Assembly: GCF_026248825.1 (NCBI RefSeq)
Contig: NZ_CP110973.1
Location: 434,001 to 498,000 of the forward strand
Length of the DNA: 64,000 nucleotides
Reading direction: 5' to 3'
Origin: Larkinella insperata
GTDB taxonomy: Bacteria; Bacteroidota; Bacteroidia; Cytophagales; Spirosomataceae
Both the position numbers and the translations under genes were made by a program. The notes below the pieces were generated by a model that made no database searches, had not been told where the DNA came from, and worked only from the letters and a program-made list of their open reading frames with translations. Shown here one piece after another: positions 19,490 to 27,128 of the stretch (positions are counted from its first letter, which is position 1; each line of letters starts with the position of its first letter).

Positions 19490-19924
19490 TTACAACGATA
19501 CGAATTTTTCATCGTATGCGATACCGTGTTCGGCCAGTAACGCTTTGCATTCGTCCGTAAACGGAATTTTCTGATGATGCCGTTTTTGCTTTTTAATGTA
19601 TCGGATAACGGTATCGCGCTCCCGAATTGACTACGTAAAAGCGCTGTAGCCAACGGCCCACCCTTCAAAATCAGGAAACAATCCACTTTGTTTCATCCAG
19701 ATCGAACTGCCGGCTTTGACGTCTTTGACCAGATTGGCGAGGGCAACGGCCGGGTGCAGGTCGCAGAGGATATGAACGTGATCTCCGACGCCGTTGATGC
19801 GGAACAAGCGGCAGTTCTTATTTTCTAGGACGCCCCAGATGTACCGGTACAACGCTTCGTTGGTGGTTGGCTTGCGGTATTTGGTTCCAAACACGATTTG
19901 GTAGAGGATTTGCCAGTACGCCAT
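19490..19924 (-). pseudogene. tnpA: IS200/IS605-family (Y1, HUH) transposase with in-frame amber stop
   Basis: The frame from ATG 19924 to TAA 19490 encodes 144 residues, the usual TnpA length, but is interrupted by TAG at 19631-19633. Before the stop are the HUH motif (GDHVHILCDLHP) and WAVGYSAFT. After it, in the same frame, comes RERDTVIRYIKKQKRHHQK, whose Tyr in the YIxxQ helix is the expected nucleophile. One substitution from TAC or TAT would explain the stop. The product would end before its catalytic Tyr, so the element should be immobile on its own. I could not define the hairpin ends of an element, and no tnpB is adjacent. Confidence 0.85.
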
Positions 19925-20091
19925 AGCATAAGGTGGTTTGATGCATTGTCTAGAACGTTTGTCTCACTGGCCTGGTCACTTTTTGACATCGTGTGTCCAC
20001 GGGGCTGGTCAACGACGACACCAGGAACCGTTGGTTAACGATTACTTTCTCGCTATTTTTAGTCCCGTCGTTCACCCTGAGCCATTCGCCC

Positions 20092-22233
20092 GTGAGAAAA
20101 ATACCGTTCCTATTCCTTCTGTCTTTTTTGCTTTTCTTCCATACCGGTTTTGCCCAAAAAACCGCTTCGCCTGTTACTACGGCTAAATGGCCCAACAACC
20201 TTCCGTGGTGGAAACCGAATAACCTGCGCGTTATCCAGACCAACCTTCCTGCCTACGAGGCCGCCACGCTAAACCCGGATTCGCTGCTGCAAGACCTGCT
20301 GGACTGCTCGGCCAACACCCTGCTGATCAACGCGGGCGGCATCATGGCCTTCTACCCGACTCAGCTTGATTTTCAGTACACCAACCCGTACATGAAACCC
20401 AACACGCTGGCCGAGGTCATCCGGAAATGCCACCAGCACGGCATTCGGGTCATCGTCCGGTTTGACTTTAGCCGGGTACACGAAAGCATTTTCAAAGCCC
20501 ACCCCGACTGGTGTTACATTTCCCCCAAAGGTGAGCGCATCATCAACACCGATATGTATGTGGTGTCCATCAACGCGCCTTACGTGCAGGACCGGGCGTT
20601 TAAGATTATCGGGGAGGTGATCGACCAATTTCCGGTCGACGGAATTTTCCTGAACATGCCCGGCTACCAGGTCAACAATCCTTACGAGGGGAAATACCAC
20701 GGAATCGACCAGAACGAGTACGACAAAAAAGCCTTCGCGGCTTACAGCAACGGCCTGGCGCTGCCGACCGCCGAAAACAAAGCCGATCCGGTGTTTCAGA
20801 AGTACTTGGCCTTCAAGAAAGCAACCGTGGAAGACTGGTCGAAACGGCTGCACGAACTCGTAAAATCCAAAAACAGTCAGATCGCCATCTGCACCTACAT
20901 GGACAAATACGTGGACATTATCCGGCACGAGTCGCAGTCGAACACCAGCCTTCCCTACTGGCCGTATACGGCATCCGACAACGTGGGAAATGCCGTCAAC
21001 TCTTTTCCCGACCACGTCATCAGCAACGCCAGCATCCAGCAGATTTCGTTCCAGTCGCGCTACAACGCCGTGGAACCGGAGGAAGTCGGCATTCGGCTGT
21101 ACGAGAATATCGCCAACGGTTCGGGTCTGGATATCAGCCTGATGGGCGATCTGCGCGGCTACGAAGACGAGCGCAACTTTGGGGTGGTAAAAAAGATCTA
21201 CGCCCACCACAAAAAGTATGAACCGTATTTTGGCAAGTATAAATCGGTTGCCAAAGTTGCCGTCGTGGCGCCGGGGGCCTGGCCCAGTGGCGAACCCATG
21301 CAGGAATACCGCGGCATTCAACTCATGCTGAAAGAAGCGCACATTCCGTTCGACATCATCGAAGACGCCCAACTGGCCAACCAGGCCGAAAAAGTTAAAT
21401 CGTACCAACTCCTGATTCTGCCGGAAATCACCTACCTGAGCGCCGACGCCATCCGGACGCTGAAAGAAGCGAGTCAGCAGGGCACCAACCTGATTGCCAC
21501 CAACCGCACGCTGTTCGACAGCCCCGAAACCTTGCTGGAACTATTTGGTGCCAAAATCGTCAACAAAGATCATGACGGCGCCGGTTTTTACCTGAATCCG
21601 GATCAGAAAACCGTTTTTAAACGGTTTCAAAAGCAGAAAATGCTGTTCTGGAAATTCAATCTGGGCCTGTACGACCTGAAGGGCGCCGACCAGACGTTTT
21701 TGCCCGTTCTGGCGAAGGGCCGTCCGGGTCCGCCCGAAATCATCGGTGGTCACGATCCAACGGGCTATTTCGCGATGGGCGTTAAAAACCACCCGAAGAG
21801 CAAAGCCGTCATCCTGCCGGTCAACCTGGGTCGGCTGTACTACATGCACGGCTACGAACAGCACAAAAACATTCTGCTGGATGCCATCGATTCCGTTTTT
21901 CCGGAAGCGACCCACCTGGTAACCACCAATGCCCCGGAGCGCGTTGAAGTGATTTTGCAGGAATACACCCGGAACGTTCCGGCCAACCTGACCAAGAAAA
22001 CCACCGACGGCCAGATTCTGCACCTGGTCAACCTGACGGGTTTCAGCGGGAACACCTACTTCGAACCGCTGCCGGTGTACGACCTGACCTTCCGCGTCAA
22101 ATCCGCCTTCAAACCGTCAAAAGTCTTTTCAATGGTAACCGAAAAACCGATCCCGTTTACCTGGAAAGACGGTTTTGTGGAGTTTAAGCTCGGAAAACTG
22201 GGTGCGTTTGAGGGCCTGGTAATGGACAAATAA
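20092..22233 (+). CDS. Secreted glycosidase-like protein (GHL6-type TIM barrel with GATase-like domain)
   Basis: About 713 residues. The GTG at 20092 yields a clean Sec signal (RKIPFLFLLSFLLFFHTGFAQ); an earlier in-frame GTG at 19993 only adds residues before that signal. The N-terminal half resembles the hypothetical glycosyl hydrolase 6 barrel: HGIRVIVRFDFSRVHE, HPDWCYISPKGE and FPVDGIFLNMPGYQV are strand-end segments where catalytic acids normally sit. The middle third (KVAVVAPGAWPSG to GTNLIATNRT) looks like the Rossmann-type trimerisation domain of GH42 beta-galactosidases, and the end is beta-rich. Probably periplasmic and acting on a glycan, but activity has not been shown for this family as far as I know. 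Confidence 0.75.
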   Translation: MRKIPFLFLLSFLLFFHTGFAQKTASPVTTAKWPNNLPWWKPNNLRVIQTNLPAYEAATLNPDSLLQDLLDCSANTLLINAGGIMAFYPTQLDFQYTNPYMKPNTLAEVIRKCHQHGIRVIVRFDFSRVHESIFKAHPDWCYISPKGERIINTDMYVVSINAPYVQDRAFKIIGEVIDQFPVDGIFLNMPGYQVNNPYEGKYHGIDQNEYDKKAFAAYSNGLALPTAENKADPVFQKYLAFKKATVEDWSKRLHELVKSKNSQIAICTYMDKYVDIIRHESQSNTSLPYWPYTASDNVGNAVNSFPDHVISNASIQQISFQSRYNAVEPEEVGIRLYENIANGSGLDISLMGDLRGYEDERNFGVVKKIYAHHKKYEPYFGKYKSVAKVAVVAPGAWPSGEPMQEYRGIQLMLKEAHIPFDIIEDAQLANQAEKVKSYQLLILPEITYLSADAIRTLKEASQQGTNLIATNRTLFDSPETLLELFGAKIVNKDHDGAGFYLNPDQKTVFKRFQKQKMLFWKFNLGLYDLKGADQTFLPVLAKGRPGPPEIIGGHDPTGYFAMGVKNHPKSKAVILPVNLGRLYYMHGYEQHKNILLDAIDSVFPEATHLVTTNAPERVEVILQEYTRNVPANLTKKTTDGQILHLVNLTGFSGNTYFEPLPVYDLTFRVKSAFKPSKVFSMVTEKPIPFTWKDGFVEFKLGKLGAFEGLVMDK

Positions 22234-22257
22234 CCCTTCCGAACTCCACCGGGGACC

Positions 22258-22647
22258 TTACGTTTTCCTTCGTTCTTCCGCGTGGGCGTCGGCCAGGTAA
22301 AAGCCGTACATGCTGATTCCGGCAATGACCACCGCCAGGATGCTGGTGATTGAAAGCTTATAGGGGTGCATTTTCCCGGCTTCGTCGGTACGGCCCCAGT
22401 CGTCCGGGATAAAATCCAGAAACTGGCGTAGGCCCCCGTACAGCAAAATCGTCAGCACCATGAAAATCAGAAAGCGATGAAACAGGCCCGACCGCATTTT
22501 CTTGACGATAGGCAGTTTTTCGTTTAGCCACGTTCCGGTGAGCAGTTTCCAGCCAAAGTCAAGGTAGTGCACAACAAAGCAAATGATTCCGTACAAAATC
22601 AGAATGGCAAGAACTATGTACAGCACCGTACGCCCGGTTTCCAGCAT
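22258..22647 (-). CDS. Hypothetical membrane protein, three predicted TM helices
   Basis: 129 residues with hydrophobic segments at about 7-27 (VLYIVLAILILYGIICFVV), 56-73 (FHRFLIFMVLTILLYGG) and 99-118 (ITSILAVVIAGISMYGFYL), and a charged tail AHAEERRKT. I do not recognise the family. It is convergent with the glycosidase-like gene, whose stop is 24 bp away. Its 5' side faces the DinB gene, with a short shared promoter region. Confidence 0.65.
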   Translation of the reverse strand: MLETGRTVLYIVLAILILYGIICFVVHYLDFGWKLLTGTWLNEKLPIVKKMRSGLFHRFLIFMVLTILLYGGLRQFLDFIPDDWGRTDEAGKMHPYKLSITSILAVVIAGISMYGFYLADAHAEERRKT

Positions 22648-22770
22648 CTTTCCTCGTTAATTTAAATTCGTCATTAGCGCTCAAATTTATCGCTTTCGGG
22701 CGAAAAGCTACTGACATAGGGCTGTCACCCGGTCGCGTTTACTTTGCATAGTAAACAAACCCCAACAACT

Positions 22771-23262
22771 ATGTCACCGATCGAAACGCTTTTGAAGGAA
22801 ATGGATCAGGAAGCTCAAACCACCCGGAAGATGCTGAGCCGCGTTCCGGACGACCAATTCGACTGGCAGCCCCACCCCAAAAGCATGACCGTCCGCTCGC
22901 TGGCAACGCACATTGCCGAACTGCCCTCGTGGGTCACGCTGACCCTGACCACCGACGAGCTGGACTTTGCTACCTCGCCGTACCAACCCGTCCAGATCAA
23001 CGATACCAACCAATTGCTGGATTACTTTGAACGTTCGCTGGCCGACGGGAAAACGCATCTTGAAAAAGCCACGGAAGAGCAACTGGAAGGGCGCTGGGTG
23101 CTTCGCGACGGCAATGCCATTTTCAGCGATACCTCGAAGGGAGAAATGATCCGGATTTCGTACAGCCAGATTGTCCACCACCGCGCCCAGCTTGGCGTTT
23201 ACCTCCGCCTGCTGAACATCCCCATTCCGGGCAGTTACGGCCCCAGTGCTGATGAACAATAA
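22771..23262 (+). CDS. DinB-family (YfiT-like) putative metal-dependent protein
   Basis: 163 residues forming the four-helix DinB fold. His residues for a metal site occur in LATHIAELPSW and in SQIVHHRAQLGVYLRLL, the usual C-terminal HHRxQ motif, followed by the typical end IPGSYGPSADE. DinB proteins include thiol-dependent transferases and hydrolases; the substrate here is unknown. The ATG at 22771 is chosen over an in-frame TTG at 22744 because the upstream TTG lies within a near-consensus -7 box (TTACTTTG). Single gene. Confidence 0.85.
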   Translation: MSPIETLLKEMDQEAQTTRKMLSRVPDDQFDWQPHPKSMTVRSLATHIAELPSWVTLTLTTDELDFATSPYQPVQINDTNQLLDYFERSLADGKTHLEKATEEQLEGRWVLRDGNAIFSDTSKGEMIRISYSQIVHHRAQLGVYLRLLNIPIPGSYGPSADEQ

Positions 23263-23268
23263 GGATTA

Positions 23269-23381
23269 AAAAGTGAAGACAAGGAAACAATAAACGAGAT
23301 GAGACAAGGGGCAAAAGAAGTTACTGCATACCGGAGGATTGTCGCGTCGGTTTCATTGTTCCCTTGTCTCTGCTCACTTTT
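23269..23381. repeat. Imperfect long inverted repeat with repeated GAGACAAGG-like units
   Basis: The left arm (23269-23291: AAAAGTGA, AGACAAGG, AAACAAT) and right arm (23355-23381, its near-complement) are about 23-27 nt long. A third copy, GAGACAAGGGG, lies between them at about 23301. It fills the 137-bp space between the convergent DinB and helicase genes. It may be a terminator or a REP-like intergenic repeat. Confidence 0.5.
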
Positions 23382-23399
23382 CGCTATTCTGCTGCCCCA

Positions 23400-24554
23400 T
23401 CAATATCCCGTTAGGCTCAGGTCTTCGGTATCGATCATCTCCACCCGTTTGCCCATTTTTTTCTGGATGATTTTAAAATGGTGTTCGTCGTCGGGCGTAA
23501 TCAGGGAAATGGCTTCGCCTTCGGCTTCGGCGCGGCCCGTGCGGCCAATCCGGTGTACGTAATCTTTGGGCGAACGCGGCAGTTCGAAATTGACCACGTA
23601 GGGCAGCAACTGGATGTCGATCCCCCTTGAGATCAGGTCCGTTGCGACCATTACCGGCAGCGATCCGGCTTTGAACTTCCGCAGCGTTTCGGTGCGGGCG
23701 CCCTGGCTTTTATCGCCGTGGATGGCCTCGGCCTGGATCCCGTTCTTGCGGAGTTTCCCCACCACATTGTCCGCCGTCCGGGTAGACGAAACAAACACCA
23801 GCACCTGCTTCATTTTCTTTTCCTTGATCAGATACCGCAGCAACGGCCCTTTGCGTTCGGGGTCGATGCGGTAAGCGACCTGCTTGATCTGATCCAGGTT
23901 TTGCGGTTCCTCGGCGATTTCAATCTTGATCGGATTGTGCAGAACATGATCCCGAATTTCCTGAATGGAATCTTTCAGCGTGGCCGAAAAGAGCAGCGTC
24001 TGCCGTTTTTTGGGCAGCATTTCGAAAATCTGGTTCATCTCGTCGGCAAAGCCCAGTTCCAGCATTTTATCCGCTTCGTCGAGCACCAGCACTTCCACAT
24101 CCCACAGATGCAGGGCGTTGGAAGCCACTAGGTCCAGCAAACGCCCCGGCGTAGCCACCACCACTTCGGCATCGCGCACGCCAATCATCTGCGGGTTGAT
24201 CGACACCCCGCCGTAAACGGCCAGCGTTTTTATTTTTCGGGGCAGGTACGTTCCCAACGCCTGAAAAACTTCGGCGACCTGAACGGCCAGTTCGCGGGTC
24301 GGCGCCAGCACCAGGGCTTTGACACTCCGGTTAATCGTGGTTTTCCGGCGCTGCAACCGGTCCAGAATCGGCAGGACGAAGCTGGCGGTTTTGCCTGATC
24401 CGGTTTTGGCGATTCCCAGCACATCGTGGCCTTTCAGAATCACCGGAATGGCTTCCTGCTGAATCGGGTACGGGTTGATGTACTGCTGGGCCTCAATGGC
24501 TTTCAGCAGGGGTTCGGCTAAATTCAGAGAAGAAAAAGACATACTTGTAATCAT
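23400..24554 (-). CDS. DEAD-box ATP-dependent RNA helicase
   Basis: 384 residues with the full set of DEAD-box motifs: Q motif (NPYPIQQEAI), Walker A AKTGSGKT, Ia PTRELAVQ, GG, TPGRLLDL, DEAD in VLVLDEADKMLELGF, SAT, then ATDLISRGID and HRIGRTGRAEAEG in the second RecA domain. There is almost no C-terminal extension, like RhlE-type core helicases. Its ATG shares one base with the TGA of the preceding helicase gene (TGATG at 24552-24556), so translation is probably coupled. It unwinds RNA in ribosome assembly or RNA turnover; the precise role is not known. Confidence 0.93.
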   Translation of the reverse strand: MITSMSFSSLNLAEPLLKAIEAQQYINPYPIQQEAIPVILKGHDVLGIAKTGSGKTASFVLPILDRLQRRKTTINRSVKALVLAPTRELAVQVAEVFQALGTYLPRKIKTLAVYGGVSINPQMIGVRDAEVVVATPGRLLDLVASNALHLWDVEVLVLDEADKMLELGFADEMNQIFEMLPKKRQTLLFSATLKDSIQEIRDHVLHNPIKIEIAEEPQNLDQIKQVAYRIDPERKGPLLRYLIKEKKMKQVLVFVSSTRTADNVVGKLRKNGIQAEAIHGDKSQGARTETLRKFKAGSLPVMVATDLISRGIDIQLLPYVVNFELPRSPKDYVHRIGRTGRAEAEGEAISLITPDDEHHFKIIQKKMGKRVEMIDTEDLSLTGY

Positions 24555-25885
24555 CAGTTGTTCTTCCGCGTTTTTTTGATCGGCTTACCGTATTTTTTCA
24601 TCATTTCCTTGGCGTGGTCCCGGCGGACGTTCACCTTCTTGTTTTTCTCGGCTTTTTCGTGAAAAGCCCCGCCAAACGTCTCACTTCTGTGGATCTTCTC
24701 GACGGCGTTTTTCATGGTAACCCGCGGCTTCTCCTCGTCGATCAGCTCGTCCGAAATTTCAAGCCCTTTCGGCAACGCCAGCATCGGAATTTCGTAATTC
24801 ATCAGGGCTTCTATGGCCGCCTGCCGCTCTTTCTGCGATTCGGTCACAAACGCGATGGCAATCCCGTTTTTGTCGGCCCGACCCGTACGGCCAATCCGGT
24901 GGATGTAGTTTTCCGGCGTTTCGGGCAGATCGAAATTGACCACGTGCGATACCTCGGCGATGTCCAGCCCGCGGGCAATGATGTCGGTCGCGATCAGAAT
25001 CCGGTACGTGCCGTCCTGAAACTGCCGGACGGCGTTGAACCGGTAATTCTGTTCTTTGTTGGAGTGAATCACACCGACCCGGTCCGGAAACTCCTTGATC
25101 AGTTCGTCGTAGAGGTGATTGGCCAGTTCTTTCGTGGCCACAAATACCAGCACCCGGTTCATCTCGTCATCGCGGAACAGCAGAGCCTCCAGCAGGTTGA
25201 CTTTCGTGTAAAAATTCGGCACTTCGTAGGCCGACTGCTGAATGTTTTCCAGGGGCGTTCCGACCGGCGCGGCTTCCACCCGGGCCGGGTTGTTGAAATA
25301 CGTCTGGATCAGTGTTTCCACCTCCTCGGTCAGCGTGGCCGAAAACAGCAGGTTCTGGCGCTTGGCCGGCAACAAATCCAGAATGGTTTCGAGCTGCGTC
25401 CGGAATCCAAGGTTCAGCATTTCATCCACCTCATCGATCACCAGCCGCTTGACGCTTTTCGTTTTCAGCAATCCCTTGATCGACAGGTCAATCAACCGGC
25501 CGGGCGTCGACACCAGCACGTCCATGCCTTTTTCCACTTCGGCAATCTGCGGTTTGATATTCACCCCGCCGTACAGCCCCACGACCGTCAGACTCAGGTA
25601 TTTGCTCAACTGCTGCACCGCTTCCACCACCTGCACCACCAGCTCGCGCGTTGGCACGATGATCAGCAGTTGCGGAGAACGATCCTTCGAAAACTGGAAT
25701 TGCCGCAGACTCGGTAACAGGTACGCAAACGTTTTCCCCGTTCCGGTTTGGGCAATACCGCACACATCCTTGCCCGACATCACCACCGAAAACACCTTCT
25801 GCTGAATGGGCGTGGGGGTGGTATAGCCTCCATCCGCCAGGGCGTTCAGGAGCGGTTTATTTAAATTTAAGTCCTCAAATATCAT
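24554..25885 (-). CDS. DEAD-box-family RNA helicase with DEVD motif II
   Basis: 443 residues from the ATG at 25885 (a TTG 12 bp upstream is less likely). Motifs seen: Q motif TTPTPIQQKVF, Walker A AQTGTGKT, PTRELVVQ, TPGRLIDL, motif II DEVD in RLVIDEVDEMLNLGF instead of DEAD, SATL, ATDIIARGLD and HRIGRTGRADKNG. A basic tail of about 60 residues (EKNKKVNVRRDHAKEMMKKYGKPIKKTRKNN) probably binds RNA. The gene overlaps the second helicase by one base. Two paralogous helicases translated in tandem suggest partly shared substrates, perhaps in ribosome biogenesis or cold adaptation. Confidence 0.93.
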   Translation of the reverse strand: MIFEDLNLNKPLLNALADGGYTTPTPIQQKVFSVVMSGKDVCGIAQTGTGKTFAYLLPSLRQFQFSKDRSPQLLIIVPTRELVVQVVEAVQQLSKYLSLTVVGLYGGVNIKPQIAEVEKGMDVLVSTPGRLIDLSIKGLLKTKSVKRLVIDEVDEMLNLGFRTQLETILDLLPAKRQNLLFSATLTEEVETLIQTYFNNPARVEAAPVGTPLENIQQSAYEVPNFYTKVNLLEALLFRDDEMNRVLVFVATKELANHLYDELIKEFPDRVGVIHSNKEQNYRFNAVRQFQDGTYRILIATDIIARGLDIAEVSHVVNFDLPETPENYIHRIGRTGRADKNGIAIAFVTESQKERQAAIEALMNYEIPMLALPKGLEISDELIDEEKPRVTMKNAVEKIHRSETFGGAFHEKAEKNKKVNVRRDHAKEMMKKYGKPIKKTRKNN

Positions 25886-25953
25886 ATCCGTAAACAATGC
25901 AGGTCATTTTGTTCTTTACAAGGAAAGCTGCCTACAACGTTCCATCGACCCGC

Positions 25954-26391
25954 ATGAAAACGCAAAATTACGAAAACCACGTTCGATATTACCCTCCCCA
26001 TCATTTTGTATTTTATCCGGTTGTGCTGCTTTTGCTCGGCGTCAGTATCTATTTCACCCTGAACGACAAAGAGCATTCGGCGCTGTGGCTCTTTCTTGCA
26101 CTTTTGGTGGCGGTCGTCACCGGACTGGCGCTGATGCTCCGACAACACTACGCCCTCAACAACCAGAACCGCCTTGTGCGGCTGGAAATGCGGTTTCGGT
26201 ATTACGTCCTGACGCACCAACGGCTTGAACTTTTGGAAGACCGGCTTTCCTTCGGCCAGCTTGCCGCCCTCCGGTTTGCCTCCGATGCCGAACTGCCGGG
26301 TTTGGTGCAGCGCGCGCTGGCCGAGAATTTAAATCCGGACCAAATCAAGAAATCAATTACCCACTGGCAACCGGACCACATGCGGGTGTAA
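25954..26391 (+). CDS. DUF6526-family membrane protein
   Basis: 145 residues from the ATG that gives MKTQNYENHVRYYPPHH, the conserved beginning of DUF6526 proteins of Bacteroidetes. Two hydrophobic helices follow (HFVFYPVVLLLLGVSIYF and WLFLALLVAVVTGLALML), then a cytoplasmic alpha-helical domain (RLVRLEMRFRYYVLTHQRL, and LNPDQIKKSITHWQPDH). The function is unknown. An upstream in-frame ATG at 25897 would overlap the leader of the divergent helicase gene and adds no similarity. It is divergent from the helicase pair and 10 bp upstream of the next gene, so probably co-transcribed with it. Confidence 0.78.
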   Translation: MKTQNYENHVRYYPPHHFVFYPVVLLLLGVSIYFTLNDKEHSALWLFLALLVAVVTGLALMLRQHYALNNQNRLVRLEMRFRYYVLTHQRLELLEDRLSFGQLAALRFASDAELPGLVQRALAENLNPDQIKKSITHWQPDHMRV

Positions 26392-26401
26392 ATTCCGTTT
26401 C

Positions 26402-26860
26402 ATGAAATCCCTCCTTCACACCCTGGCCGGTACCTGGTTTATCTGTTCCACCAACTTTCCCATGTGGCTGAAGGGCGACAAAACGCACCCGACCTTTACC
26501 TACACGGTTGTTCAGAAAGACAACGACATCGTTTTGCTGGATGAAGTCCGCTACCTGAAAAACGGCAGCTCCAAAACCCTCATCGGCTACGATTATCCCG
26601 ACAAAACCGACCCGATGGGATTTGTCTGGCGCGGGAAAGGATTTTTGAGGATCGCCAAAAGCAACTGGAAAGTGGCCCTGCTGGACCCGGCCGGTCAGTG
26701 GGCGGTAATCTGGTTCTCCAAAACCCTGTTTACCCCGGAGGGCGTCGACATCATCAGCCGTACGGCCAAGTTATCTCCCGAAACGCTCCGCTACATCCAT
26801 GCGCTGATGGAAAAAGACCCTCTGTTGAAGAAACAGCTACCCACCCTGAAAGCGCTTTGA
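26402..26860 (+). CDS. Lipocalin-like small protein
   Basis: 152 residues without a signal peptide. The N-terminal LAGTWFICSTNFPMWLKGD and the strand pattern FTYTVVQKDNDIVLLDEVRYLKNG, then WAVIWFSKTLFTPEGVDIISRTAKLSPE, are reminiscent of lipocalins (GxW motif, eight-stranded barrel, C-terminal helix). The match is by pattern only. It starts 10 bp after the DUF6526 gene on the same strand and probably shares its transcript. The ligand is unknown. Confidence 0.55.
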   Translation: MKSLLHTLAGTWFICSTNFPMWLKGDKTHPTFTYTVVQKDNDIVLLDEVRYLKNGSSKTLIGYDYPDKTDPMGFVWRGKGFLRIAKSNWKVALLDPAGQWAVIWFSKTLFTPEGVDIISRTAKLSPETLRYIHALMEKDPLLKKQLPTLKAL

Positions 26861-26954
26861 TTTTCAAGGCTCCCCTGCTTTTTTCGGTCCGAATAACAAC
26901 CGGCCCCGCTGGTTGGATGACTATCATTAAATCGGCCGGACGAGATCACTTTTA

Positions 26955-26986
26955 TTGTATCCAATTCCAGAAAAATCCTATTTTTG
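26955..26986 (+). promoter_or_regulatory. Candidate Bacteroidetes promoter for TonB receptor gene
   Basis: TTG at 26955-26957, a 21-nt spacer and a perfect -7 box TATTTTTG at 26979-26986. The leader to the ATG at 27129 would be about 135 nt. No gene is evident in 26861-27128. Confidence 0.5.
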
Positions 26987-27128
26987 CTCTACCATACGGT
27001 TTGACCCCGTAAATCCCATCTCTATCATCTGAATACGGGCCGGAAGAATGATCCGACGGTTCGGACCTGCGCAGTAAAAAAGGCTCTTCCGCGCCTTATG
27101 ATCGTATATTTTTAGAAACTAAAACTGA

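Noticed and set aside
20269..21408. 379-codon open frame on the minus strand
   Set aside because: It is antisense to the secreted glycosidase-like gene, begins and ends without regulatory context and shows no domain.
24614..25717. 367-codon open frame on the plus strand
   Set aside because: It is antisense to the DEVD helicase gene; the translation is His/Gln/Arg-rich with no recognisable fold.
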